A DNA stretch of 64,000 nt from Arthrobacter_E sp041360795 (GTDB lineage Bacteria > Actinomycetota > Actinomycetes > Actinomycetales > Micrococcaceae), in NCBI RefSeq assembly GCF_041360795.1, contig NZ_JBFUPW010000001.1:124001-188000 (forward strand), written 5' to 3'. The stretch's first letter is position 1. Each line of letters begins with the position of its first letter. Both the position numbers and the translations under genes were made by a program. This document shows positions 42,364 through 50,614 of the stretch, piece after piece. The notes below the pieces were generated by a model. It searched no databases and was not told the DNA's origin. It saw only the letters and a program-made list of their open reading frames with translations.

Positions 42364-43275
42364 TCAGCGTCGCGGGCGGCTCAGCAGCAGGATGCCCGCC
42401 CAGGACACCATGTATGCGACGGCGGAACTGGCGGCGACGCCGGACCAGAAGCCGCGTGTGTCCACCCCGTCGCTGCCGGTCATGCTGAGGGATCCGAGGG
42501 GGAGTTGCGGGAAGACGAAGGCCGCGACTGCACTCAGCGCCGCGATCACGAGGGTGACCGTGGACCAGAAGCGCCGGTTGGACAGCACCTTGGCGGCTCC
42601 TCCGCCGGCCGGCTCCGGGTGCCGGCTCTCGTGCACCAGGACGGGGATGGCGGTCAGGGCGGAGACGGTGCCCACCACGAGGAGCGCCGCCGCCACATCG
42701 GCGGGGCGGTGCCAGAGGTTGACCACCGTTGAGGCGCCCGAGACGAAGGCGAACGTTCCGCCGAGCGCCGCCGTGAGGGGGCGCCAACGGGGTGGCACGG
42801 CCAGGGTCACCGCTGCCGCGGCACTCGCCGCCAGGGTGGTGTGACCCGAGGGGAAGGAGTTGTTGCCCGGCGTCTCGACGCCGAGTTCCGGCCGGGTGAA
42901 GACCGTGTACTTCAGGAGCTGTGTCGCCAGATTCGCGGCGACCGCGGTGATCACCGCCCAGAGCGCCGGCGTCCACCGCTTGCCGACGAAGGCCACCACA
43001 CCCACGATGATCGCCGCGAGGATGATCGACGCTGCCGGCAGATTGTCCAGGATGGCCGTGGTGACGGTGTCCAGACGCCCGCCGCCCATGCTCTTGGCCT
43101 GGGCGAGACCCACGGCGTCGAGGGTCTGGCCGTCCACGGTCCGGATGAAGAAGCGGTACATCCAGAGGATCCCGAGTGCTCCCAGGACGGCGCCGAAGGC
43201 CAGGGCGAGCGGACGCCAGGCGGAGCCTCGGCTCCGGCGGGCGCTCCGGTGCTCGAGCGTGCTGATCGGTGACAT
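42364..43275 (-). CDS. PAP2-family phosphatase
   Basis: 303-residue polytopic membrane phosphatase. The three PAP2 signature motifs are present: KYTVFTRP (K-x6-R-P type), PSGHTT, and SGASTVVNLWHRPADV (His and Asp; the usual R after the first S is G). The basic C-terminus ends in LLSRPRR. It acts on undecaprenyl pyrophosphate or phosphatidic acid in characterised relatives. A second half of about 80 residues with helices extends beyond the catalytic core. It is divergent from the sugar ABC operon. Confidence 0.87.
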   Translation of the reverse strand: MSPISTLEHRSARRSRGSAWRPLALAFGAVLGALGILWMYRFFIRTVDGQTLDAVGLAQAKSMGGGRLDTVTTAILDNLPAASIILAAIIVGVVAFVGKRWTPALWAVITAVAANLATQLLKYTVFTRPELGVETPGNNSFPSGHTTLAASAAAAVTLAVPPRWRPLTAALGGTFAFVSGASTVVNLWHRPADVAAALLVVGTVSALTAIPVLVHESRHPEPAGGGAAKVLSNRRFWSTVTLVIAALSAVAAFVFPQLPLGSLSMTGSDGVDTRGFWSGVAASSAVAYMVSWAGILLLSRPRR

Positions 43276-43411
43276 GGGTCCAGCGTGACACAGGATTCTG
43301 GAAGCCGCCGGAGTGGCGGGCGCCGGAGAAGCCCGGCGAGCCGTCCCGGCGTCGTGCTCAGCAAGAATGAAGTCCGTTTCCCCAGCTCAGCGACTTGACA
43401 AAAAGTGATCC

Positions 43412-43441
43412 TTGACACAAAGGGAGCGTGGAACCTAATCT
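43412..43441 (+). promoter_or_regulatory. Promoter of the sugar ABC operon
   Basis: -35 TTGACA (43412-43417), 18-nt spacer, -10 TAATCT (43436-43441). A second TTGACA lies at 43395. The palindrome at 43442 starts right after the -10. Confidence 0.7.
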
Positions 43442-43472
43442 ACCTAACACGTGTTAGGTGCGACGTCGCACC
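43442..43472. promoter_or_regulatory. LacI-type operator plus adjoining palindrome
   Basis: ACCTAACACGTGTTAGGT (43442-43459) is a perfect 18-bp palindrome of LacI-family form, placed on the transcription start. It shares its last three bases with a second perfect palindrome, GGTGCGACGTCGCACC (43457-43472). The LacI gene at 48.3-49.3 kb is the likely ligand-responsive repressor. The second palindrome may be a site for another factor. Confidence 0.75.
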
Positions 43473-43488
43473 AGGAAAGGTACAACTC

Positions 43489-44904
43489 ATGGCAAGCAAA
43501 GTGGGAGCGGTCGGGGACATCACCCGCCGTGCCGCGCTCGGCGCCCTGGGAGTCGGAGTGGTGGGGGTGACAGCGGCGTCGTGGCCGCGTCTGACCGCAG
43601 CCGACATCCCAGGCCGGGGCGACAACAGCCTCAGCATCGTCATCCAGGGCACCAAGGCGGACGCGGCCGCCCGCGAGAAGCTCGTGGCCGACTTCAACAA
43701 GGTGCACCCCGAGATCAAGGTCAAGGTGCAGGCCATCCAGTCCGTGGACTGGAAGGACTTCTTCGTCAAGCTTCTGACCATGGTGGCCGCCGGCCAGTCG
43801 CCGGACCTGGTGTACGTGGCCACGGAAGGCACGCAGCTCTTCGCCGAGCGCCTGGCCGAACCGCTGGACCGCTTCGTCCTGCGCGATGCCTCGGTGCTCC
43901 AGGAGTACTTCGACGACGTCCACCCGAGCCTCGTGGAAGCCATGATGTACAAGGGCAGCCTGTACCAGCTTCCGCTCGACTGGAATGCCGCCAACATGTA
44001 CTTCAACACCTCGGCGCTGAACAAGGCCGGACTCGAGCTTCCTCCCGAGGACTGGAGCCACCTGGACTTCCGGAACCTGCTCAGCTCCATGAAGCAGGCC
44101 AATGGCAGCGACTTCACCCCGTACTACTGGACCAACCGCCTCTTCGGTGGCGTGGTGCCGTGGCTTTACATCAACGACACGAGCTTCCTGAAGGAGACCA
44201 AGGCCAGTGGGGGACGCTGGCTCTGGGACGGCTTCTACAAGAACGACCCCAGCAGCAAGATGCGCGCGGGCGGCTCCCTCTGGGAGTCCTCGAACGCCCT
44301 CGACTCCCGCGTGGAGGAGTCCTTCGACTTCCTGCGGGGGCTGGTCAAGGACGGCCTGGGCGTCCGCCCCGAGGAGGGCGGCGGCAACTCCCTGGTGGGT
44401 CTGTTCGCCTCCGGACGCATCGGCAGCACGCCGGCGGGCGGTTACTGGGTGGAGGGCCTGCACGAGGCGGGCATGAAGGAGGACCAGTTCGACGTCTCCT
44501 TCTTCCCCAAGTGGCGCACGCAGCGGCACCAGTTCGGCACCGCCGGGTACGCCATCATGAAGACGGCCAAGGACAAGGACGCCGCCTGGGAGTTCGTGAA
44601 GTGGGCGGCCTCGAAGCCCGCCATGGAGGTGGCCTTCGCCCTGCCGACCACCACGCCCACCCGGCGCTCCATGGTCAATGAGGCGCTGTACTCGGGCAAG
44701 GGGCCGAAGCACTGGAAGGTCTTCTACGACACCCTGGACAAGTTCCCGTCCACCGGCCCCATCCCGGCGCCGCCGGAGCAGGCCGCCGTGGAGACCGCAC
44801 TGATCAAGAACGTCTCGCTGGCCGTCTCCGGAGACCAGGCCCAGCTCAAGAACGCCATGAAGTCCCTTGAGCGGGATCTCGACCTGGCCCTCGGGAGGAA
44901 CTGA
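43489..44904 (+). CDS. Sugar ABC transporter binding protein (Tat-exported)
   Basis: 471-residue family-1 extracellular solute-binding protein. The N-terminus has a twin-arginine signal (DITRRAALGALGVGVVG) and no Cys lipobox, so it should be exported folded through Tat. Binding-domain features: DFNKVHPEIKVKVQ, GQSPDLVYVA, YQLPLDWNAANMYFN, GSTPAGGYW. It heads an operon with two permeases and a GH32 enzyme, so the substrate is probably a fructoside or sucrose-type oligosaccharide (inference). The ATG at 43489 has AGGAAAGG upstream. Confidence 0.87.
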   Translation: MASKVGAVGDITRRAALGALGVGVVGVTAASWPRLTAADIPGRGDNSLSIVIQGTKADAAAREKLVADFNKVHPEIKVKVQAIQSVDWKDFFVKLLTMVAAGQSPDLVYVATEGTQLFAERLAEPLDRFVLRDASVLQEYFDDVHPSLVEAMMYKGSLYQLPLDWNAANMYFNTSALNKAGLELPPEDWSHLDFRNLLSSMKQANGSDFTPYYWTNRLFGGVVPWLYINDTSFLKETKASGGRWLWDGFYKNDPSSKMRAGGSLWESSNALDSRVEESFDFLRGLVKDGLGVRPEEGGGNSLVGLFASGRIGSTPAGGYWVEGLHEAGMKEDQFDVSFFPKWRTQRHQFGTAGYAIMKTAKDKDAAWEFVKWAASKPAMEVAFALPTTTPTRRSMVNEALYSGKGPKHWKVFYDTLDKFPSTGPIPAPPEQAAVETALIKNVSLAVSGDQAQLKNAMKSLERDLDLALGRN

Positions 44905-45776
44905 TGAAACAACAACGCTGGCTCCCGTGGGTCTTCCTGGCCCCCACCATCGCGGGCATGGGCGTCTTCACGCTCATCCCGATCGTGGCCTCGATCGTCC
45001 TGGCCTTCTTCCACTGGGACATCATCTCCGCCCCCGAGTTCGTGGGCTTCGCCAACTTCGCCGAGGTGGCCCAGAGCCCCACGGTCCAGGTGTCCTTCAT
45101 CAACACGATCCTCTTCGTGGTGGTGGCCGTGGCCCTGCAGCTGGGCATCGCCCTCGGTCTGGCCGTCATGGTCACCGAGAAGCTCCCCAATTGGCTCCGC
45201 AGCTTCTTCCGCAGCGCGCTGTTCTTCCCCCTCGTCCTCTCGGCCGCCTCGGTGTCCATCTTCATGAAGTACCTCTTCAACGAGAAGTTCGGCGTGGTGA
45301 ACTGGCTGCTGTCCCTGCTCAACATCCCCTCGGTGCCGTGGCTCACGAGCCCCACGGGGTCCGCGGCCGTGATCGTCCTGGTCTATGTGTGGCAGAACTT
45401 CGGCTTCTCCTTCCTGCTCTTCCTGGGCGGCCTGGCGTCGATCCCCACCGAGACCTACGAGGCGGCCTCGCTCGACGGCGCGACCGGCTGGCGCAAGCTG
45501 GTCCAGATCACCCTGCCCCTCCTGAGCCCCACCACCCTGGTGGCGTCGGTCATGGCGATCATCTCGGCCCTCCAGGTCTTCGACCAGCCCTACGTCCTCA
45601 CCGGAGGCGGACCGGGTGACTCCACCCGCACCGCGGTCATGGTGATCTTCGAGACCGCGTTCCAGCGCCTCGAATTCGGCCAGGCCTCGGCACTGGGCGT
45701 CATCCTGACCATCATCATCATGCTGATCACGGCGGCGCAGTTCCGTCTCAGCAAGCGCTTCGTCTTCTACCAGTGA
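44904..45776 (+). CDS. Sugar ABC transporter permease 1
   Basis: MalF/UgpA-type permease, 290 residues, six predicted helices. The coupling EAA loop is YEAASLDGATGWRKLVQITLP. The ATG overlaps the stop of the binding-protein gene by one base (TGATG). The second permease follows 8 nt after its end. No ATPase gene is in the operon; in Actinobacteria a shared MsiK-type ATPase usually serves several such transporters. Confidence 0.9.
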   Translation: MKQQRWLPWVFLAPTIAGMGVFTLIPIVASIVLAFFHWDIISAPEFVGFANFAEVAQSPTVQVSFINTILFVVVAVALQLGIALGLAVMVTEKLPNWLRSFFRSALFFPLVLSAASVSIFMKYLFNEKFGVVNWLLSLLNIPSVPWLTSPTGSAAVIVLVYVWQNFGFSFLLFLGGLASIPTETYEAASLDGATGWRKLVQITLPLLSPTTLVASVMAIISALQVFDQPYVLTGGGPGDSTRTAVMVIFETAFQRLEFGQASALGVILTIIIMLITAAQFRLSKRFVFYQ

Positions 45777-45784
45777 GGCCCGCC

Positions 45785-46672
45785 ATGACCACCACCCAGA
45801 CTCTCCGGCCCCGTGGCACCTCCACCGTGGACCCCGCACCGAAAACCCGCCGTCGCATCGACTGGAGCATGACCGGACGGATCGTCATCCTGGCGATCGC
45901 CGCCGTGTTCACCATCGGGCCCGTGCTGTGGACCCTGTCCACGTCGCTGCGCCTGCCGAGCGAATCCTTCAATCTGCCGCCGAGCTTCATCCCCTGGAAC
46001 CCGGACTTCACGTCCTATGCCCAGGTGTTCAAGCAGCTCAACATGGGCCTGCTGGTCCTGAACAGCGCACTCGTCACGGGCCTGGTGGCCCTCGGCCAGA
46101 TGGCCTCGGCCGCCCTGGCCGGGTACGCCTTCGCCCAGCTGGAGTTCAAGGGCAAGAGCGCCCTGTTCTCCGTCATCCTGGCCACCATGATGGTGCCGCT
46201 GCAGGTCACGATCGTCCCGGTCTTCCTCCTGATCCGCGGCATGGGCATCTCGGACACGCTGCTGGCCCTGATCATCCCGGCCATCCCGACGGCGTTCGGC
46301 ACCTTCCTCATGCGCCAGTACTTCCTGGGCCTGCCGCCGGACCTCGCGGAAGCCGCCGCGATCGACGGCGCCACCCCGTGGCGGACCTTCCGTTCCGTGT
46401 ACGCGCCGCTGGCCATGCCGGGCCTGGCGATCGTGGGCATCCTCGCCTTCAACTACCACTGGAACGAGTTCTTCCGTCCCCTGATCATGACCATCTCGGA
46501 GCAGAACTTCACCCTGCCCCTCGGCCTGGTCTCCCTCCAGGGCAACATGGGCACCGGCAGCATCTCCGTGGTCCTGGCGGGCGTGATCCTGTCCATGATC
46601 CCGGCGTTCGTGGTGTTCATCTTCGGTCAGCGCACCCTGCGGGCCGGCCTCACCTCCGGCATCGGCAAGTAA
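45785..46672 (+). CDS. Sugar ABC transporter permease 2
   Basis: MalG/UgpE-type permease, 295 residues. The N-terminal 30 residues are basic (KTRRRIDWS) and cytoplasmic; six helices and the EAA loop LAEAAAIDGATPWRTFRSVYAP follow (seen from AEAAAIDGAT). The ATG at 45785 is preferred over a GTG at 45773. It is followed by a hairpin and then the GH32 gene. Confidence 0.9.
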   Translation: MTTTQTLRPRGTSTVDPAPKTRRRIDWSMTGRIVILAIAAVFTIGPVLWTLSTSLRLPSESFNLPPSFIPWNPDFTSYAQVFKQLNMGLLVLNSALVTGLVALGQMASAALAGYAFAQLEFKGKSALFSVILATMMVPLQVTIVPVFLLIRGMGISDTLLALIIPAIPTAFGTFLMRQYFLGLPPDLAEAAAIDGATPWRTFRSVYAPLAMPGLAIVGILAFNYHWNEFFRPLIMTISEQNFTLPLGLVSLQGNMGTGSISVVLAGVILSMIPAFVVFIFGQRTLRAGLTSGIGK

Positions 46673-46690
46673 CCACCTCCTCGAACGGCT

Positions 46691-46737
46691 CGGGTCCCTT
46701 CGCCGCCACGCACCCGTCGTGGCGGGGAAGGGACCCG
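46691..46737 (+). terminator. Hairpin between permease 2 and GH32 gene
   Basis: A 20-bp stem with one mismatch (46691-46710 with 46718-46737), 7-nt loop. It lies inside the operon. It could partially terminate transcription or stabilise the upstream message, so that transporter and hydrolase levels differ. Confidence 0.7.
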
Positions 46738-46783
46738 TCCGCCTCCCCGCACCTCCCCGCACTTCCTCGAAAGGATCCCCTCC

Positions 46784-48157
46784 GTGACCCAGCCTCTAGC
46801 CCTCTCCTTCGCCAGGACGGCGGCGGAGCACCCGGATCCGTACTTCCCGCGTCTCCACCCGCGTCCGGCGCAGGGCTGGATCAACGACCCCAACGGCGTC
46901 AGCCACATCAACGGCCGGTACCACGTGTTCTTCCAGTACAACCCGGAGTCCGCGCGGCACCACCGCATCCAGTGGGGGCATGTGAGCAGCACAGACCTCG
47001 TGCACTGGGAGGAGCATCCCGTGGCCCTGAAGCCACAGGACGGCGGGCCGGATGAGTTCGGCTGCTGGACGGGAGTGGTCACGCTCGACGGCGGCGTCCC
47101 CACCGCGGCCTACTCGGGCGTCCGTGCCGATGGCGGAGCCTCCCAGGTGGTGATCGCGCGCGGCTCGGAGGACCTGGTGGACTGGGTTCAGACCGGGCAC
47201 GTCGCGGCCTCCATGCCGGAGGACCCTCAGGTCACCGCGGTGCGGGACCCGTTCTTCCTCACGTTCGAGGGCACGCGGTACGCCATCCAGGGCGCCGGAC
47301 TGGCCGACGGGCGCGCCGCGCTGCTCCTGTACCGCGTCGCCGACATCGACTCCTGGGAGTACCTGGGGATCTGGCTCACCACGGATAATCCCGTCAACGC
47401 CCCGGCGAATCTGGCCGAGATCTGGGAATGCCCCCAGCTGGTGCGCATCCCCGACGGCGAGGGCGGCACCGCCTGGCTCGCCCTGTTCTCGCTGTGGCAG
47501 AAGGACGACCTTCACGAGCACGCCCTCGGAACCGGCCACCTGGTGGGTCGTATGACCGCCGACCCGGAGACGGGTCTCCCGGTCTTCACCCCGGTCTCGG
47601 GCGGCAAGTCGGACCTCGGCCGTGACTTCTACGCCCCGCAGATCACCCAGCTCGAGGACGCCGAGGACGGGACACCGCGGGTGCTGCTCTCCGGCTGGGC
47701 CAACGAGGGCCCGGGCCGCGACGGCCGCCGGGGCCGCACCCAGGACGAGATCGACGCCGCGGGCTGGGCGGGCGTGCTCACGCACCCGAGGACACTCCGT
47801 CTGGTCGAGGGCCGGCTCGAGGTTGCCCCCGTCGCCGAGGTGGACGCCTGCCGGGCGGGCGAGCTGCCCTTCGCGGACGGTTCGGTGACGCTGCCCGCGC
47901 AGGGTGAGGCGTCCGTCGTCGCGCGGGCGGAGGCGACGGTGACGGTCCGCCTGGGGGAGACGGTGCTGCTCCGCGAGGAATTGGCCGCGGGCCAGGAGCT
48001 CCGCGTGTTCCTGGACGCTTCGCTGCTGGAGATCTACCGGAGCGGTGGCGTCGCGACCACGCTGCGCATCTACCCGCAGCCGGGCGAGGAGCTCCGCGTG
48101 ACGTTCGACGGCGACGCCCTGGCGAGCGCCTGGAGGCTCGCCCTGCCGGAGGCGTGA
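46784..48157 (+). CDS. GH32 beta-fructosidase
   Basis: 457-residue glycoside hydrolase of family 32 (sucrose, sucrose-6-phosphate, or fructan hydrolase). The nucleophile is in WINDPNG (about residues 32-38), the transition-state Asp in VRDPFF, and the acid/base Glu in WECPQL. No signal peptide is seen, so it acts inside the cell on imported sugar. GTG start at 46784 after AAGGAT. It follows the ABC genes and is near a LacI gene, so fructosides are the probable substrate. The C-terminal beta-sandwich is present. Confidence 0.93.
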   Translation: MTQPLALSFARTAAEHPDPYFPRLHPRPAQGWINDPNGVSHINGRYHVFFQYNPESARHHRIQWGHVSSTDLVHWEEHPVALKPQDGGPDEFGCWTGVVTLDGGVPTAAYSGVRADGGASQVVIARGSEDLVDWVQTGHVAASMPEDPQVTAVRDPFFLTFEGTRYAIQGAGLADGRAALLLYRVADIDSWEYLGIWLTTDNPVNAPANLAEIWECPQLVRIPDGEGGTAWLALFSLWQKDDLHEHALGTGHLVGRMTADPETGLPVFTPVSGGKSDLGRDFYAPQITQLEDAEDGTPRVLLSGWANEGPGRDGRRGRTQDEIDAAGWAGVLTHPRTLRLVEGRLEVAPVAEVDACRAGELPFADGSVTLPAQGEASVVARAEATVTVRLGETVLLREELAAGQELRVFLDASLLEIYRSGGVATTLRIYPQPGEELRVTFDGDALASAWRLALPEA

Positions 48158-48171
48158 GGCGCCGCTTATCT

Positions 48172-48234
48172 CGTTGAGTGCTCAGTTGTTGCGGGTGTTT
48201 CGGCCCGGAACCCGCAACAACTGAGCACTCAACG
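48172..48234. terminator. Long 25-bp hairpin between GH32 gene and lacI
   Basis: Arms 48172-48196 and 48210-48234 are perfectly complementary with a 13-nt loop. It begins 14 nt after the GH32 stop, between convergent genes. The loop contains GTTTCGG (48197), close to the GTTTCCGG of the other long hairpins. Confidence 0.8.
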
Positions 48235-48273
48235 GCGTTCAGGCACGGCGTTCAGGCGCGGTGATCGGGCTGA

Positions 48274-49344
48274 TCAGGCCGGGGCCGGGCCCAGCGATCC
48301 GCGGTCCACGAAGCGTCCCCGGATGAGCTGCTCGCCTTCGAGGACGCTGCGGTCCGGCGGGAGGTGCTTGGATGCCTTCCGGGCGACCCGCGGCACGGCC
48401 GACAGCAGCCAGGTCATCGCGGCGGCGCCGATCTCGCGCAGGGGGAGGGCCATGGTGCTCAGCGCGGGGACCATGGTGTCCGCGATGCGCTCCTCGTCGT
48501 CGTAGCCCACGATCGAGACGTCTCCTGGCACCTGGAGGCCGAGCCCCCGGGCGGCGAGCACGGCGCCGACGGCGCAGCGGTCGTTGGCGCACAGCAGCGC
48601 GGTGGGACGCTGATCCGCGGGAACGGACAACGCCGCGCCGGCCGCGGCGAACCCGTCGGTGATGTCCCAGCCGGTCGGGAGGACGGCGTCCTCCGGGAAC
48701 GGCAGCCCCGCCTCCGCCATGGCCTCGCGGTACCCGGCGAGACGCCTCTGGGACGCGGGGTGCGTCACGGGACCCGTGAGGAAGGCCAGCCGCCGGTGCC
48801 CGTACGAGAGGACGTGCCGCAGGGCCTCGGCGCCGCCCCAGATCTCATCCGGCAGGACGTTGCCCACATGGCCGGGACCGCGGGAGTCGAAGCAGTTCGC
48901 GAGGATGGACGGCGCCTTCTCCATGCCGGCCGGCACCTTGAGCTCGCGCAGACCCACCGTGACGTACATGAGGGCGTCGACGTGCCGGTCCAGGAGCGTC
49001 TCGACGGCGCTGACGTCGCGCTGCTCATCCAGCTCGGTGTCCAGGCCGAGGGTCACGAAGCCCTGCGTCCGGGCCACGGCGTCCGCTCCGGCGATGATGT
49101 TGCCGTCCACCGGACCGGAGATGACACGGTCCGAGACGATCCCGATCACGCTCGTGCGCTGATTCCGCAGGCTTAGGGCGACCGCGTTGGGTTTGTAATT
49201 CAGTTCCTTGGCGGCCTGGCGGATGCGCTCCTGGCTCTCGCTGGCGATGTTGCCGTCTCCGTGGCCATTGAGCACCAGGGAGACCGCGCTGCGGGAAACC
49301 CCTGCGAGTTTCGCCACATCCTGGGCGGTCGCCTTGCGCTGCAT
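48274..49344 (-). CDS. LacI-family repressor
   Basis: 356-residue LacI/GalR regulator. The HTH and hinge helix are in TAQDVAKLAGVSRSAVSLVLNGHGDG (seen from TAQDVAKLAGVSRS) and LNYKPNAVALSLR. The periplasmic-binding-protein-like effector domain starts near residue 65. It is convergent with the GH32 gene. The perfect palindrome at 43442 before the ABC operon is its probable target. Effector unknown, perhaps the imported fructoside. Confidence 0.9.
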   Translation of the reverse strand: MQRKATAQDVAKLAGVSRSAVSLVLNGHGDGNIASESQERIRQAAKELNYKPNAVALSLRNQRTSVIGIVSDRVISGPVDGNIIAGADAVARTQGFVTLGLDTELDEQRDVSAVETLLDRHVDALMYVTVGLRELKVPAGMEKAPSILANCFDSRGPGHVGNVLPDEIWGGAEALRHVLSYGHRRLAFLTGPVTHPASQRRLAGYREAMAEAGLPFPEDAVLPTGWDITDGFAAAGAALSVPADQRPTALLCANDRCAVGAVLAARGLGLQVPGDVSIVGYDDEERIADTMVPALSTMALPLREIGAAAMTWLLSAVPRVARKASKHLPPDRSVLEGEQLIRGRFVDRGSLGPAPA

Positions 49345-49471
49345 CCAGATCCTGCCTTGATCCCGGCCCGCCGCTTCTGCGCGGGGTTCTCCCCAAGTTT
49401 AGCGATCCGTGGCCCCAGATCCCGGAGGAATCCTGCGAACCAGGGTGAAAACCGCGCGTAAAGTCGGAACC

Positions 49472-50488
49472 ATGAGCCCCAGCACCACCTCGCCGCACGA
49501 GAGTCTTCCCACCCTGGACGAGCTGCTGAGCACGGCCCGCGTGGTCACGCTGCCCCTGCACGTGAAGTTCCGCGGCGTCACGCATCGCGAGATGGTGCTC
49601 TTCCGGGGCCCGGCCGGGTGGGCCGAGTTCGGTCCCTTCCTGGAGTACGACGACGCCGAATCCGCGCGCTGGCTGGCAGCCGGCGTGGAGGCGGGCTGGC
49701 TCGGCTTCCCGGCGCCTCTGCGCACGGAGGTCCCGGTCAACGCCACGGTGCCCGCCGTCAGCCCGGACAAAGTCCCGGCCGTCCTCGAACGGTTCGGGCC
49801 CGTCACCGCCGTCAAGGTCAAGGTCGCCGAGAAGGGCCAGGAGCCGCACGAGGACATCGACCGGGTCCGCGCCGTCCGCCGCGCCCTCGACGCCGCCGGC
49901 CTGCGGAACGCGGCCATCCGCGTGGATGCCAACGGAGGCTGGGACGTGCCGACCGCCGTCGCGCAATTGAACCGGCTGGCCGAGACCGGGCTCGAGTACG
50001 CCGAGCAGCCTGTGATGGGGATCGACGGCCTGGCCGAGGTGCGATCGCAGCTGGGCGGAGCCGTGCGGATCGCCGCGGACGAGAGTGTCCGCAAGGAGGA
50101 CGACCCGCTGAAGGTCGCCCGGGCGGGGGCCGCCGATCTGCTGGTGGTGAAGGTGGCTCCGCTCGGGGGTGTCCGGAAGGCGCTGCGGATCGTGCAGGAG
50201 GCCGGGCTGCCCGCGGTGGTCAGTTCGGCGCTCGACACGTCCGTGGGCATCAGCGCCGGCGTGGCGCTCGCCGCGGCCCTGCCGGAGCTGCCGTTCGCGT
50301 GCGGGCTCGGGACGGTCAGCCTGTTCCAGGAGGACGTGGTCCGGGACGCGCTGACACCGCGGGGAGGGGTGCTGCCGGTCGGTCCGGTCGAACCCGCCCC
50401 GGACCTCCTGGACCGCCACCGGGCGTCCCCGGACCGCGAGGCGTGGTGGCTTGACCGGCTGGCACGCTGCCACGCCCTGCTGGGCTGA
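49472..50488 (+). CDS. menC: o-succinylbenzoate synthase
   Basis: Enolase-superfamily enzyme that dehydrates SHCHC to o-succinylbenzoate in menaquinone synthesis. The 338-residue protein shows the KxK motif (AVKVKVAEK), metal ligands in VDANGGW, AEQPV and AADES, and the second Lys in LVVKVAPLGG. The ATG at 49472 is chosen because TAAAGT ends 7 nt before it (leaderless), even though an upstream frame is open. It is 20 kb from menB-menE-menA, and menD and menF are not in the window. Confidence 0.92.
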   Translation: MSPSTTSPHESLPTLDELLSTARVVTLPLHVKFRGVTHREMVLFRGPAGWAEFGPFLEYDDAESARWLAAGVEAGWLGFPAPLRTEVPVNATVPAVSPDKVPAVLERFGPVTAVKVKVAEKGQEPHEDIDRVRAVRRALDAAGLRNAAIRVDANGGWDVPTAVAQLNRLAETGLEYAEQPVMGIDGLAEVRSQLGGAVRIAADESVRKEDDPLKVARAGAADLLVVKVAPLGGVRKALRIVQEAGLPAVVSSALDTSVGISAGVALAAALPELPFACGLGTVSLFQEDVVRDALTPRGGVLPVGPVEPAPDLLDRHRASPDREAWWLDRLARCHALLG

Positions 50489-50524
50489 CCCTGCTGGGCT
50501 GAGCGGCTGCGCTGACCCGCCCTC

Positions 50525-50568
50525 GTTCACCGGCTGTTCACGGGGTGCTGGGGCGCAGTTCAAGCCAC
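50525..50568 (+). promoter_or_regulatory. PHO box of phoX
   Basis: Direct repeats with an 11-nt period: GTTCACCGGCT (50525), GTTCACGGGGT (50536), a degenerate unit at 50547, and GTTCAAGCCAC (50558). This is the arrangement of actinobacterial PhoP sites. It lies just upstream of the phoX start, as expected for phosphate-starvation control. Confidence 0.75.
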
Positions 50569-50614
50569 GATGGGATTCTCCAAGGGAACACTCAGAATCC
50601 CCGGAGGTACCGTC

